A program made the translations under genes and the position numbers. The notes under the pieces are model-generated. The model did no database searches and had not been told where the DNA came from. It saw nothing but the letters and a program-made list of their open reading frames with translations. Shown piece by piece: positions 45,604-54,945 of a stretch of 55,727 bases of DNA. The first letter of the stretch is position 1. Every line of letters starts with the position of its first letter. Source of the DNA: Promethearchaeota archaeon (GTDB taxonomy: Archaea > Asgardarchaeota > Lokiarchaeia > Sigyniarchaeales > SOKP01); contig JAHLWH010000212.1 of assembly GCA_019058015.1 (NCBI GenBank), forward strand, positions 1-55,727, in the 5' to 3' direction.

Positions 45604-45647
45604 TACTTATCCTATTCTAACAAAAAATCATCCCCCCTGAAGAATCT
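45541..45647 (+). ncRNA. Candidate structured RNA
   Basis: A GC-rich patch in a very AT-rich spacer with nested complementarity. GTTG/CAAC (45541-45544, 45567-45570) encloses CTCC/GGAG (45550-45553, 45558-45561). TCTATC-ACCG-GATAGA forms a 6-bp hairpin (45585-45600). GGGGGG (45544-45549) can pair with CCCCCC (45632-45637). AGATTC/GAATCT (45581-45586, 45642-45647) closes just before TTTTT. These pairings are not all mutually compatible. It matches no RNA family that I recognise. Confidence 0.35.
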
Positions 45648-45703
45648 TTTTATTCAATTTAATAAAAGGCAGATAAATCATCTAACAAAAATCTTTTTAT
45701 TAT

Positions 45704-47128
45704 TCAATCAAATGATAAGATTCCTATTGTTAGATCATTCACATTTATGCCAGTATAACCAGTGATAATTTCATCCATTAACATTTTGAAAAAAGTATTT
45801 GAGTCATTATTTTTTAGGAATGCTAAAGGGTTTAAATTCATATCCTTAAATCTTTTTATCGTATAATTATCAACAATTGCTCCCATTGCCTCAGAGTTCC
45901 CCTCAATTCCATCAAGGTTTACTGCCAGGATTAAAAAATTGTAATTAATTTCTTTATTTTTAATTGAATTAAGAAAGCTTACTAGCATCTCTTGATTTCT
46001 ACCACCAATACCATCCCCTTTTATCGTAACAGTTAATTCGCCCGTTCCAATTAAGGCAAATTTATCAGTTTTCACTTTTTTACCATTTTCTTCTATGAAT
46101 TGTGAAATAAGTTTAAATAAATTTGCTCCATATTCTCTGGCTTCTCCTTTAATTTTTTCTTGAATATATTTAACCTCTATATTTTTTTGACATAAATAAT
46201 TTTCTGCAGCTTTTGCAGCATCCTCTACACTTCCTATTATGAAATTATGAACTTTAAGAAAACATGGATCTTCTTTTTTAGGTGTCTCAGGAATCTCCTT
46301 CTTAATTCCTAATAATAAAAAATTTCTTACACCTTCTGGGATTTTATCAAATATTTGATATTTTTTTAAATACTTTATTGCATCCTCGTAAGTGGTTTGG
46401 TCTGGAACTGTAGGTCCTGAAGCAATTGTATCTAGACGATTTCCAATGACATCGGAAATTATCAATGAAATTATTGTTGGTTGTCCATTTTTATTTGCAG
46501 CTTTAACTAATCGACCGCCCTTAAAAGCAGACAGATGCTTTCTTATCGCATTAATTTCTTCAATACTGGCACCAGAAGCTAATAATAATGAATTCACATC
46601 TTTTAAATCTTCTAAAGTTAATCCTTTCATTGGTAAAGGTAATAATGCTGAACCCCCACCGGAAATTAGACAGAAAATTAAATCATTATTAGAAGTATTT
46701 TGGATTAAATCCATCATATTTTTAACTCCATTTATACCAGCATCATCAGGAATGGGATGAGATGCAAAATTTAATTTTATTCCACCAGAGAAATATTTGT
46801 CATCAATTATTAATCCTTTTGGGATATTAATGATTCCATTAAATGGAATTTTTCCATATGAAATCAAAATATTTTCCAACTCTGCTGCCATAGCACCAGA
46901 TGCTTTTCCGCCACCAATTATGATACATCTCTTAAATTGTGTTAAATCTAAAGATAAATTATAGATTTTGAGTTGGTTTTTATCAATAATTACGGCTCTC
47001 TTAATCAAAATTTTTGGGTTTTCTGCATCTAAAGCTCTTTCTAAAGCGTCGATAAGCACTCTTCTTAATTCTAGATTTTTCTGTGGAATATTCTCGTTCA
47101 ATAGTATGTCTCTATTTTTTATGAACAT
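45704..47128 (-). CDS. Glycerate 2-kinase (MOFRL family)
   Basis: 474 residues. N-terminal DUF4147 domain: IIGGGKASGAMAAELE, LISGGGSALLPLP, IRKHLSAFKGGRLVKAA, SDVIGNRLDTIASGPTVPD. C-terminal MOFRL domain: GTGELTVTIKGDGIGGRNQE. It phosphorylates D-glycerate to 2-phosphoglycerate, feeding glycolysis. Stand-alone gene; its stop is about 55 bases from the structured intergenic island. Confidence 0.92.
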   Translation of the reverse strand: MFIKNRDILLNENIPQKNLELRRVLIDALERALDAENPKILIKRAVIIDKNQLKIYNLSLDLTQFKRCIIIGGGKASGAMAAELENILISYGKIPFNGIINIPKGLIIDDKYFSGGIKLNFASHPIPDDAGINGVKNMMDLIQNTSNNDLIFCLISGGGSALLPLPMKGLTLEDLKDVNSLLLASGASIEEINAIRKHLSAFKGGRLVKAANKNGQPTIISLIISDVIGNRLDTIASGPTVPDQTTYEDAIKYLKKYQIFDKIPEGVRNFLLLGIKKEIPETPKKEDPCFLKVHNFIIGSVEDAAKAAENYLCQKNIEVKYIQEKIKGEAREYGANLFKLISQFIEENGKKVKTDKFALIGTGELTVTIKGDGIGGRNQEMLVSFLNSIKNKEINYNFLILAVNLDGIEGNSEAMGAIVDNYTIKRFKDMNLNPLAFLKNNDSNTFFKMLMDEIITGYTGINVNDLTIGILSFD

Positions 47129-47236
47129 TTCTTTGGAAATCTCAATAATTTTTATATTAAAATTGCATAACTATTTTTATATAATATTTTGAATTTATTA
47201 TATTAATTTAAATAAATAAAAAGAAGATGGTAAATT

Positions 47237-48718
47237 TTGGAAGAAGAAAAGCCAAAACCTAAAAGTAAATTTATTATTAAAATTCAAGAACTATTAGATA
47301 AATATTTTTATAGAATCTTTAATGAAAGCCATTTACTATATACAATAATTTTCTTCATTTCTGCAATTTTGATTGCTTTAATAAGCTTAATTCCCAATTG
47401 GGGGGATCTAATTTTATTTTTAGCAACAACAATTTCATTAGCTTTTATATTTTTAATGTTTTTTGGATTAATCCCTAAATTGAATGATTTTTTATTTTCT
47501 ACAGAGAAAAGATTTGATAGGAATAAAATTTTTGGTTTCTTAATAGCATTTGGAATAAGTTTTGTTATAATCCTAGTATACTTCTTATTAGGCCATTCTA
47601 CTCAATTACCCATTCAATTCTTGGGTTGGGATTTAATTCTACCAACTATTTTCATTATAATTTATTTTGGATGGAATCTTATTCAAATATTTTTTCTCAA
47701 AGTAGGATTTGAAGATTTATCTGTTAAGATAAATAATAAAGTTCTTACAAAATTTGAATTATCTGAAAGAAAAGAATATATCACAATAACCTTTTTAATT
47801 TTAGGACTCGCTGCGCCAATCTTAATGCAAATTGGTACTTTTTATGGATTTTGGTCATATTTTGCGCCAGTAAATCAAGGAGATCCTCTTGATAATTTAT
47901 ATTTATATATTGGTTGGAATGTTGTCGTCTTTATTATTATTGGTATAACATCATGGCGCTTAATTAATCTTTATTTAAGAAGTAAAAAGAATGAAACCCC
48001 CAATGTATTTTCTTCTATGTTTTACATTTTTATTTGGCTCATTATTTGGTATAGAGTATTCAGTTTCACAAATGCATTACGTGGTGCAACTCAACCGACA
48101 GGCACGGATGTTATTATGGCAATTCTTGATGTGTTATTAATGGTAGCTACAGCTATTTTGGTTCTAAAAGGATTGGGTGATAAAATATATACCTCTCGAA
48201 TATTTAATGTTAATAATATGCCTTTTTTCCTTTTTGCTTTTACATTTTTATATATTGAAGGCCAGATTATAATGATTACAGGAGGAGGTTCATTACCAGG
48301 ATTTTTTACAGATCGCAATCAAGTGAATTTGATTAGTAATTTTTTAATGTTAATTATTACCGTTTTCTTCTATATGTGGTATTCTGAATATGTCTCAGAA
48401 AGGAAAGGGTTAATAATGAGAAAACGTTATAACCAGGAAGAAGTAATTTCGATTATAAGTGATTTCAAAAAATATTTAGAGGATAATGAAGCACTTGATA
48501 CAAATAAGATCGGAGATAAAGAATTTCAGGATTTTTTACAAATGAAAAAATTGGAAATTAAAGGACAAAAACCATTAGAAACTGAATCTAAGAAAGTTCA
48601 AGTTGAAGAAAAACCCTTTCAAGAAGAAAAAGTAGAGATAGAGAAAATCGATGAAGAAAAAGACTCTATAGAAGAAGAACAAGAAGAAGAAAATTTGAAC
48701 GAAGAGGAAATGGAATAA
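47237..48718 (+). CDS. Polytopic membrane protein with acidic tail
   Basis: 493 residues, not recognised. About ten membrane helices span residues 35-395. A cytosolic C-terminal region of about 95 residues follows, the last 50 of which are strongly acidic (glutamate-rich). TTG start at 47237 with GGTAAATT upstream. No transporter signature was seen. Confidence 0.75.
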   Translation: MEEEKPKPKSKFIIKIQELLDKYFYRIFNESHLLYTIIFFISAILIALISLIPNWGDLILFLATTISLAFIFLMFFGLIPKLNDFLFSTEKRFDRNKIFGFLIAFGISFVIILVYFLLGHSTQLPIQFLGWDLILPTIFIIIYFGWNLIQIFFLKVGFEDLSVKINNKVLTKFELSERKEYITITFLILGLAAPILMQIGTFYGFWSYFAPVNQGDPLDNLYLYIGWNVVVFIIIGITSWRLINLYLRSKKNETPNVFSSMFYIFIWLIIWYRVFSFTNALRGATQPTGTDVIMAILDVLLMVATAILVLKGLGDKIYTSRIFNVNNMPFFLFAFTFLYIEGQIIMITGGGSLPGFFTDRNQVNLISNFLMLIITVFFYMWYSEYVSERKGLIMRKRYNQEEVISIISDFKKYLEDNEALDTNKIGDKEFQDFLQMKKLEIKGQKPLETESKKVQVEEKPFQEEKVEIEKIDEEKDSIEEEQEEENLNEEEME

Positions 48719-48757
48719 TTTAAGAAAAAATTAATTCTCTAATAACAAATTTTTTTT

Positions 48758-50008
48758 TTAGTTCTCTTTTTTAAATAACACAATTCGATTTGTATTGGTC
48801 CCTGATTCTTTATTTTTTATGCCCCAGATATTAGATGTTTTAGTAAAATCTTGTTCATTGATTACAATTCCTTTACAGATAAATCCTGCATTTAATCCTT
48901 CAGGAACAATATGATCTTCTAATTTTATTTTTCCTTTCTGTACTTCTCCCACTTCAAAAATTACCCATCCTTTTATTTTGGTGATTCTATATAATTCTTT
49001 AAAAACGCTACCCATCATCTTTGACCATTTATTTACATCAGATTCCATTGTAATTTTTTTAGATATTTCTTCCGCATCTATTGAATTGAACCAACATCTT
49101 AACCAATTATCCTTTGAATATTGCACTACTTTTAGAAAAGGGGGAGATGTAACCGTTAATTGAACCAAATTCTTTTTAATTTCTGGTGTATTTCTTGCAT
49201 CTTTCGTTAAAAATATTGAAGTTTTAGAAATTTCTTTTAAATTTTCTTTTTGTTGCGTAGTTAGGTTTCGTAGTAAAGAAATTGATTTTTTTATAATTCT
49301 TTCTTTCACATTTCTGTACTCTGGTTTTTGACGACGCTTCTTATTTATTTTAATTTGTCTTTCTTGGGAAACCGCTTGATTTGGAGGTAATGTATATACA
49401 GAAAAAAATCCTTTAGAATGTCCAGTTAATCTATTAGAAGCAACCATCTGGATCCATCTATCAATATCATCTTCTAAGTTATCCTTTTTTCTTTCATAAA
49501 GATAATTTTTCAAAGAAAGTATTTCCATCTTTGTTTTTTCGTGATAAAACATGGATAAATCAATTTCATTTTCGAATTCCAAATTTAACGCAATATTGTC
49601 TAATCTATCTTTGATATTATCAATAGAGGGAATATTTAATCTCGGTCGTGCTAAAATTTCACTTAAAGGATTAATATCATTGGAAATTGTATTTCTCTTT
49701 AGTAAACCCGCTTCAATTATGGTTGTACCCCGCCCACTAAAGGGATCATAAATAATATGATTTGGTTTCGTTAATAGTTTTATAAAAAATCTTGGAAGTT
49801 GTGCTTTAAAACAAGCTCTATATGAAATTTCATGAATAGATGATGCTTGTCTCTGTTTTGAAGTCCAAAATTCATTAATATACTTTTTTATGGATTTATT
49901 TTTTATTTTGAAATCATCAACTTGAGTTTTCTGGGAATCATCAAGAAAACTATCTAAATTTTTTTTAAGAGAAAAATTTATCAAATAATTAGAAATATCG
50001 AATTCCAT
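48758..50008 (-). CDS. DNA methyltransferase with TSPPF motif
   Basis: 416 residues. SAM-binding motif I DPFSGRGTTIIEA (about 91-103) comes first and the catalytic TSPPF (about 281-285) comes about 180 residues later, with a middle region rich in basic residues (NKKRRQKPEYRN) that may recognise DNA. The motif order I, then IV is alpha/gamma-like, whereas most SPP(Y/F) N4-cytosine enzymes have IV first. No cognate nuclease is adjacent. It is the second orphan methylase of the window. Confidence 0.82.
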   Translation of the reverse strand: MEFDISNYLINFSLKKNLDSFLDDSQKTQVDDFKIKNKSIKKYINEFWTSKQRQASSIHEISYRACFKAQLPRFFIKLLTKPNHIIYDPFSGRGTTIIEAGLLKRNTISNDINPLSEILARPRLNIPSIDNIKDRLDNIALNLEFENEIDLSMFYHEKTKMEILSLKNYLYERKKDNLEDDIDRWIQMVASNRLTGHSKGFFSVYTLPPNQAVSQERQIKINKKRRQKPEYRNVKERIIKKSISLLRNLTTQQKENLKEISKTSIFLTKDARNTPEIKKNLVQLTVTSPPFLKVVQYSKDNWLRCWFNSIDAEEISKKITMESDVNKWSKMMGSVFKELYRITKIKGWVIFEVGEVQKGKIKLEDHIVPEGLNAGFICKGIVINEQDFTKTSNIWGIKNKESGTNTNRIVLFKKEN

Positions 50009-50094
50009 GTTTCAAATCTATTTATATTATTCTTTTTCTAAATATTTGAATTTATTTTCATAAACTCCTTATTAGGTTAATAAGTTCATTTAAT

Positions 50095-51993
50095 TCATTT
50101 TGGTATAATTTTTACCTTGAAAGACTCTATTTTTCCTTTTTTTATTTTTATTTCTCTATATGCTCCACCTGCAGTAGGATGCTCGTAGGAACCTAACCCC
50201 AAAGCAGGCGTTTGAAATAAAAAAGGTTTCTTATCCCAAATATCTTTTTGATTTTTTAATAACTCTGAATAATCATCGAAAAATACTGCTGCAGGATTTT
50301 CAATTTTTATCAAATTGAATGGAACAGATTTGAATACTTTGCTTTTTTTAATCGGATTTTTTAATCTAAACTCTCTTAAGGTGTGCGTATGCCCACATAA
50401 CGCTAATAAACAGAAATCTTTACAAAAATTTATCATTTCTTGCCAGTTATTAGTAATAGTTCCATACTTGAGATTTATTTTATCATCAATATTTCTTTTA
50501 TCCTCTGGGATTCCCTTTTTAGCCAAATTTGATTCTTTTAATTCCTCAAAATTAAGAAAAGTATCTGCATTTATCTTTTTTTTCAGTTTTTGAATAAATT
50601 TTATCTTTTTTATGGGATTAATTATTGGTCCATGTGTAAAAAGAAATATATTTTCATTTCCTTTAAATTTATAATTTAAGAAATTCTCTAAAAGCTTTAT
50701 TTGGGCATCTGTCATACCAGTTGATGATGGAAATCCCGTAATAAAATCTCGAAAATCTTTGCCAGAATCATACCCTGAGTTCATAAAAATAAAGTGGTTA
50801 TTGCCTAAAGTTATGATATAATCTAAAGCCGGATTAATTTCTTGCCAATAATTAATCAAGCATTTTCTTAAGGGTGTTAGTGCTCGTATTGGATCTGCAA
50901 CCCATTCATCGTATAACATTATTGCTTCTGATAATACTAACCCTAATTTTCTATACATAAACCCCCATCTTAAATCATAATGTCCTAAGCGGAAATCATG
51001 ATTTCCAGGAATAGTGAAGATAGGACATAGTAATTCTTCACCGGTTATCATTCCAAGTTTATTATAATCTATTTTGTTTAAAATTATATCTCGGAATATC
51101 TTCCAGTTTGTGTTTGGAAAGTTGAAATTCATCATATCTTCTAATTTTTCAATTGCACTAATTAAACAGAAGTCTATAATATCTCCTGTAAAAACTAAAA
51201 AGTCAATTTGGTTTTTTTGAACTTTTTTATTTATGATTTTTATAAGTTTTCTAAGTTGATTATTTGGATTTATTAATCTATTTTCTATCGGTGTAATCTC
51301 TTTTTTCTTTAATCCATTAATTAAATCTCTAATTTTAGTCGAAACTCTTTTTGATATATCTGTTTTTAATTTTTCTAAAATTAGGTCATTTCTTTTGGCA
51401 AGATGAATATCTGTCGCTTGAACAAACGTAAAATTTTTCCAATCTTGTTTAATTAACACAAGTGAATGATAATTTATTCGGTTTAATTTATCTGAGATTT
51501 TATGAACGATATCGAACATTATAAAATTTTGATGTTTTAAGATAGTATTTACCTCAGAATTTTCAGCAAATGATACAGATACTTTAAAAAATTTATTCAA
51601 ATTTCCAAATGTCTTAAATTTAATAAGATAATCCTGAGGATTCAAATAATATTGATCTTCAAGAAAAGCTACCCGATTTATTGGTAGGATATCGGTGTTT
51701 TCGATTTTATCAATTTTTAAATCTATTGGAATACCTCGAATAGCAATATTTTTTAGGGAATTATCTTTAGATTCTTTCTCAATTTTCAATCTTTTAAGAG
51801 GGATGATTTGTATTGCTTCTTCTAGAGATATTTTTAAGATAGCACTAGATTCAATTTTGCTTGATATTACTAGTAAATTGAAAGAATATTCAATATATTT
51901 TTTTTTATTACCATATTTTAAAAAACAAGGAATCCCTAGATTCGGACTAACAATTATTGGGAAATCTAAATCAATATTTCTAAAATCAATCAA
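50095..51993 (-). CDS. Large calcineurin-type metallophosphoesterase
   Basis: 632 residues, TTG start. Residues 1-190 form a beta-rich N-terminal domain of unknown role. The phosphoesterase domain has all five metal motifs: ATDIHLAK, FTGDIID, PGNHDFRLG, LFTHGP and CGHTHTLREF. A beta-rich C-terminal part contains LGLGSYEHPTAGGAYREI. No signal peptide. The order resembles purple-acid or 3',5'-cAMP-type enzymes, but the substrate is unknown. Confidence 0.85.
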   Translation of the reverse strand: MIDFRNIDLDFPIIVSPNLGIPCFLKYGNKKKYIEYSFNLLVISSKIESSAILKISLEEAIQIIPLKRLKIEKESKDNSLKNIAIRGIPIDLKIDKIENTDILPINRVAFLEDQYYLNPQDYLIKFKTFGNLNKFFKVSVSFAENSEVNTILKHQNFIMFDIVHKISDKLNRINYHSLVLIKQDWKNFTFVQATDIHLAKRNDLILEKLKTDISKRVSTKIRDLINGLKKKEITPIENRLINPNNQLRKLIKIINKKVQKNQIDFLVFTGDIIDFCLISAIEKLEDMMNFNFPNTNWKIFRDIILNKIDYNKLGMITGEELLCPIFTIPGNHDFRLGHYDLRWGFMYRKLGLVLSEAIMLYDEWVADPIRALTPLRKCLINYWQEINPALDYIITLGNNHFIFMNSGYDSGKDFRDFITGFPSSTGMTDAQIKLLENFLNYKFKGNENIFLFTHGPIINPIKKIKFIQKLKKKINADTFLNFEELKESNLAKKGIPEDKRNIDDKINLKYGTITNNWQEMINFCKDFCLLALCGHTHTLREFRLKNPIKKSKVFKSVPFNLIKIENPAAVFFDDYSELLKNQKDIWDKKPFLFQTPALGLGSYEHPTAGGAYREIKIKKGKIESFKVKIIPK

Positions 51994-52174
51994 ATTTTTA
52001 GATTAAACGAAATTTTTGGAAATTTATCTTTTATAAATTAATTTAATAATATAAAATATTTTACTCTTTAATGAAATTTGGTGAATATCTTATGGAAAGT
52101 AGTCAATTTTTTTATATTTGAATTTTTTTTTGAGGATATAACGATATTTTCCATTAAAAAGTAAAAACCTATAT

Positions 52175-52608
52175 TTAAACTTTAATTTCTCGAATCTTAC
52201 TGGCAATTTCTTTTACTTCTTGAAAATCTTTTACTAATATCGCCTTAATTAAATCTATTTTTAATTTTTTGACCTTTTGTAAGACTAAAGTATATTTAAA
52301 ATTAATATCTGCAGATATATCATCTATATGATGATAAAGTACTTTAGCTTGATCTTCTCATGAACAATAAGGATTATTATTTCATACCCTAATTTTGCAA
52401 CTTTAGACATATCACAGTAGCTAAGTATAATTTGATTCTCCAGATTAATTTCCATTAACTCTTCATTTTGATTTTCCTGCCTATAAGCATGAGTCATATA
52501 TATTTTGTTAATTAAATTTTGTGATAAATCAAGATTTTCAGGATGTTTAATCTCTAAAACCGCACCCACCTTCTTATCCCAACTAAATAATGCAATGCCT
52601 ATAACCAT
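52175..52608 (-). pseudogene. Asgard-type small hypothetical (longin-like), frameshifted
   Basis: From ATG 52608 the first 94 codons read a strand-rich start (MVIGIALFSWDKKVGAVLE). They then run out of frame into a stop at 52324. A one-base shift near 52355-52359 restores a frame (EDQAKVLYHHIDDISADINF, continuing) to TAA at 52175-52177. The total length is one base short of 145 codons. The sense is a longin-like N-terminal sheet followed by helices. Either one lost base or a consensus error. Confidence 0.6.
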
Positions 52609-52755
52609 TAATTAAACCAAATTTTTAAGTTAATTTTGTCAATAAATTGAATAAATACTTTATTTCTTAGTTATTTAATTTGATTATTACTAAATAGATT
52701 ATGGAATTATGTAAAAGAAACGCTTTCTGTAACTAAGAAAAGAGAATTTTAAAAT

Positions 52756-53619
52756 TTATAGATATGTATATAAAATTTCAAAATCACTAAAATCAAATGG
52801 TTTCAAAATATATCCATCTGCACCAGCATGTTTAATTTTTTTCTCAACTTCTGAACTTGGAATTGCCGTTAAGAAAAAAACTGGAATGTCTTTAAGATTC
52901 TCGTCAGATTTTATTATTTCACAAACATCATATCCATTTATATCTGGCAATATTATATCTAATAATATTAATTTTGGAGGATTTACTTTTAATTCTTCTA
53001 TTCCCTTAGAACCACTAATTACCCCTCTACTAGAATAACCTTTACTTTCAAAAAAGGTGGTTAATAATTTTATAGTCGATGGGTCATCTTCAATTAATAA
53101 AAGGTCATATTGTGTCTTTCCATTTTCTCCTTTTTCCAAGACTTCCTTTATTTTATTTTCAAGAAATATACTTTTATTAAAAATCTCCTTAATTTTTGAT
53201 AATACATCTTCTTTTATATCATCCTTATAATTTTCAAGCAGTAACTGTGAAAATCCTTTTATGGTAGTTAAAGCCTCTTTTAAATCATGAGAAATATCAG
53301 TAATTGATTTTAAAGGTCCTGATTTTTTAAGTTTTTCATCAACACCTCCTCTTAATTTCTCATTAATAAAAAAATCCACCGCATCTCTTATCAATTTTGA
53401 AATTGAAGAATATTTGCTACTTTCAATAAAATTTTGCCATTTTTCTTTAGTTTCTTCCGATATATAGAGTGATATTCTCTCCTTATCTCTATCATAAATC
53501 TTTTCTCCTCTTTTCCACTTTTTAAATCCTTCAGTTATGATACCACGCCAAACAGCATATTTTCCTGTCTCTTTTTCATATTGTTCCATTTCACTATTTT
53601 TTTTTTCATTATTCAAAAT
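52756..53619 (-). CDS. RHH-DHp-REC regulator without kinase domain
   Basis: About 287 residues. Layout: a conserved basic segment (TGKYAVWRGIITEGFKKW); a ribbon-helix-helix-like DNA-binding region (ISLYISEETKEKW ... SISKLIRDAVDFF); a histidine-kinase dimerisation helix with phospho-acceptor ISHDLKEALTTIKGF (His about 111); and a receiver domain (LLIEDD; LILLDIILPD with Asp about 221; KPFDF). No ATP-binding domain follows. Start: alignment with the paralogue places it at TTG 53619; GGTGA lies eight bases before it. It could be phosphorylated by another kinase at His or Asp and act on DNA. Confidence 0.8.
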   Translation of the reverse strand: MLNNEKKNSEMEQYEKETGKYAVWRGIITEGFKKWKRGEKIYDRDKERISLYISEETKEKWQNFIESSKYSSISKLIRDAVDFFINEKLRGGVDEKLKKSGPLKSITDISHDLKEALTTIKGFSQLLLENYKDDIKEDVLSKIKEIFNKSIFLENKIKEVLEKGENGKTQYDLLLIEDDPSTIKLLTTFFESKGYSSRGVISGSKGIEELKVNPPKLILLDIILPDINGYDVCEIIKSDENLKDIPVFFLTAIPSSEVEKKIKHAGADGYILKPFDFSDFEILYTYL

Positions 53620-53751
53620 TGAAATCACCAATAAAAAAGGAAAGATTCACTAAACTTATTACGTTTCTAGATTATTATTATCACGAAGTATAATATAAGT
53701 TTTTTCAATTATTAGCACAAAATTTAATTTTATTTTTCCAATTTTAATTTT

Positions 53752-54081
53752 ATGATGCTTATATTAATAAACGCAATTAATTACACTCCTCCTGGAGGAG
53801 AAATTAAAATCTTTTCTGAAGTAAAATCTAACTTTTTTATAATCTCAATAGAAGATAATGGAATTGGGTTCTCCGCTGAGGAAAAGAATCGATTATTTAA
53901 ACAATTTGGAAAAATTGAAAGATATGGTCAAGGTTGGGATGTTTGAATTGAGGGTACAGGGCTTGGTCTATATATTGCGAAAAAGATTATTGAATTACAC
54001 GGGGGAAATATCTGGATGGAATCAGAAGGAAGAAATAGAGGAAGTAAATTTTATTTTTCTCTTCCCATTTTAAAAGATTAA
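53752..54081 (+). pseudogene. Histidine-kinase ATPase domain, truncated and with nonsense codon
   Basis: The frame from ATG 53752 begins inside the N box (LINAINYTPPGGEI), continues through DNGIGFSAEEKNRLFKQFGK and G2 ([18 protein letters not shown]), and ends at 54079-54081. TGA at 53944-53946 replaces a codon that is usually Asp in this family (WDV-stop-IEGTG). The sensor, DHp and first ATPase strands are missing. It lies between the two kinase-less regulators, on the opposite strand, and stops three bases from the stop of the second. Confidence 0.75.
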
Positions 54082-54084
54082 AAA

Positions 54085-54945
54085 TTAATGTAAGTATTCC
54101 AATATTATATTAAAATCCGAAAAATCAAAAGGTTTTGAGATATAACCATCTGCTTTTGCTTTTTTAATAAGGGGCTCAACTTTTAAACTTGATACAGCAG
54201 TTAATAGAAAGATGGGGATATTTTGATATTCTTCATTAGATTTTATTATTTTGCAAACTTCAAATCCATTAATATCAGGTAAAATAATATCCAATAAAAT
54301 TATTTTAGGAATATTTCTCTTTAATTCATCCAATCCTTTAGAACCACTAATGACACCTTTACAACTATAACCCTTCCTTTCAAAAAATGATGTTAATAAC
54401 TTTATTGTTGATATATCATCTTCAATTAGTAAAATGTCATATTGTGATTTACCAATAAAAGAGTATCCTAACGATTCATTAATCTTGTTTTCAAGGAAGA
54501 TGCTTTTATTAAAAATTTCTTTTATTTTTAAAATGATTTCCTCATTGAGTTCTTCCTTATAATTTTCAATTAATAATTGAGAGAATCCTTTTATTGAAGT
54601 TAATGCTTCCTTTAAAACATAAGAGATATCTGAAAGATATCTAAGTTGTTCATCTTTAGTATAATTCTCTTGGGCTATTACTTTTATTTTTTTTTCAATG
54701 AAATTATTTACTGCATCCCTTATTAGTTTAGAAATTGAAGTATATTTTGAATTTCTTACAAAATTCTGCCATTCTTCTTTAGTTTCTTTAGATATATAAA
54801 GAGCTATTCTCTCCTTAAACCTATCATAAATTTTTTCTCCTCGTTGCCATTTTTTAAATCCTTCAGTTATTACTCCACGCCAAATTGCGTATTTGCCGGT
54901 CATTTTTTCATATTTTTCCATTTCTTCAGTTTTTTTCTCATTCAT
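54085..54945 (-). CDS. RHH-DHp-REC regulator, paralogue with lost histidine
   Basis: 286 residues, clear paralogue of the gene at 52756 with the same domain order: TGKYAIWRGVITEGFKKW; RHH (IALYISKETKEEW ... SISKLIRDAVNNF); DHp helix; receiver with Asp about 219 (IILLDIILPD). The phospho-acceptor position in the DHp helix is tyrosine: ISYVLKEALTSIKGF instead of ISHDLKEALTTIKGF. The receiver appears intact. So this copy may accept phosphate only on its receiver and use the DHp helix for dimerisation. Confidence 0.82.
   Translation of the reverse strand: MNEKKTEEMEKYEKMTGKYAIWRGVITEGFKKWQRGEKIYDRFKERIALYISKETKEEWQNFVRNSKYTSISKLIRDAVNNFIEKKIKVIAQENYTKDEQLRYLSDISYVLKEALTSIKGFSQLLIENYKEELNEEIILKIKEIFNKSIFLENKINESLGYSFIGKSQYDILLIEDDISTIKLLTSFFERKGYSCKGVISGSKGLDELKRNIPKIILLDIILPDINGFEVCKIIKSNEEYQNIPIFLLTAVSSLKVEPLIKKAKADGYISKPFDFSDFNIILEYLH

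Larger units (their letters stand above)
45061..45703. other. Convergent intergenic region with structured GC-rich island
   Basis: The first 330 bases are plain AT-rich. From about 45395 to 45650 it holds a hairpin, a small frame with a strong ribosome-binding site, and a GC-rich fold, each listed separately. It lies between the stops of the longin-like and glycerate kinase genes, so it is not an mRNA leader of either. Confidence 0.5.

Noticed and set aside
45399..45647. SRP RNA, RNase P RNA or a known riboswitch
   Set aside because: No GGAAG-type SRP domain, no GAGGAAAGUCC-type RNase P core, and no match to fluoride, TPP or c-di-GMP consensus.
53944..53946. TGA as selenocysteine
   Set aside because: The usual residue is Asp, not Cys/Sec, and the fragment is already truncated at its N-terminus; no SECIS-like hairpin was seen after it.
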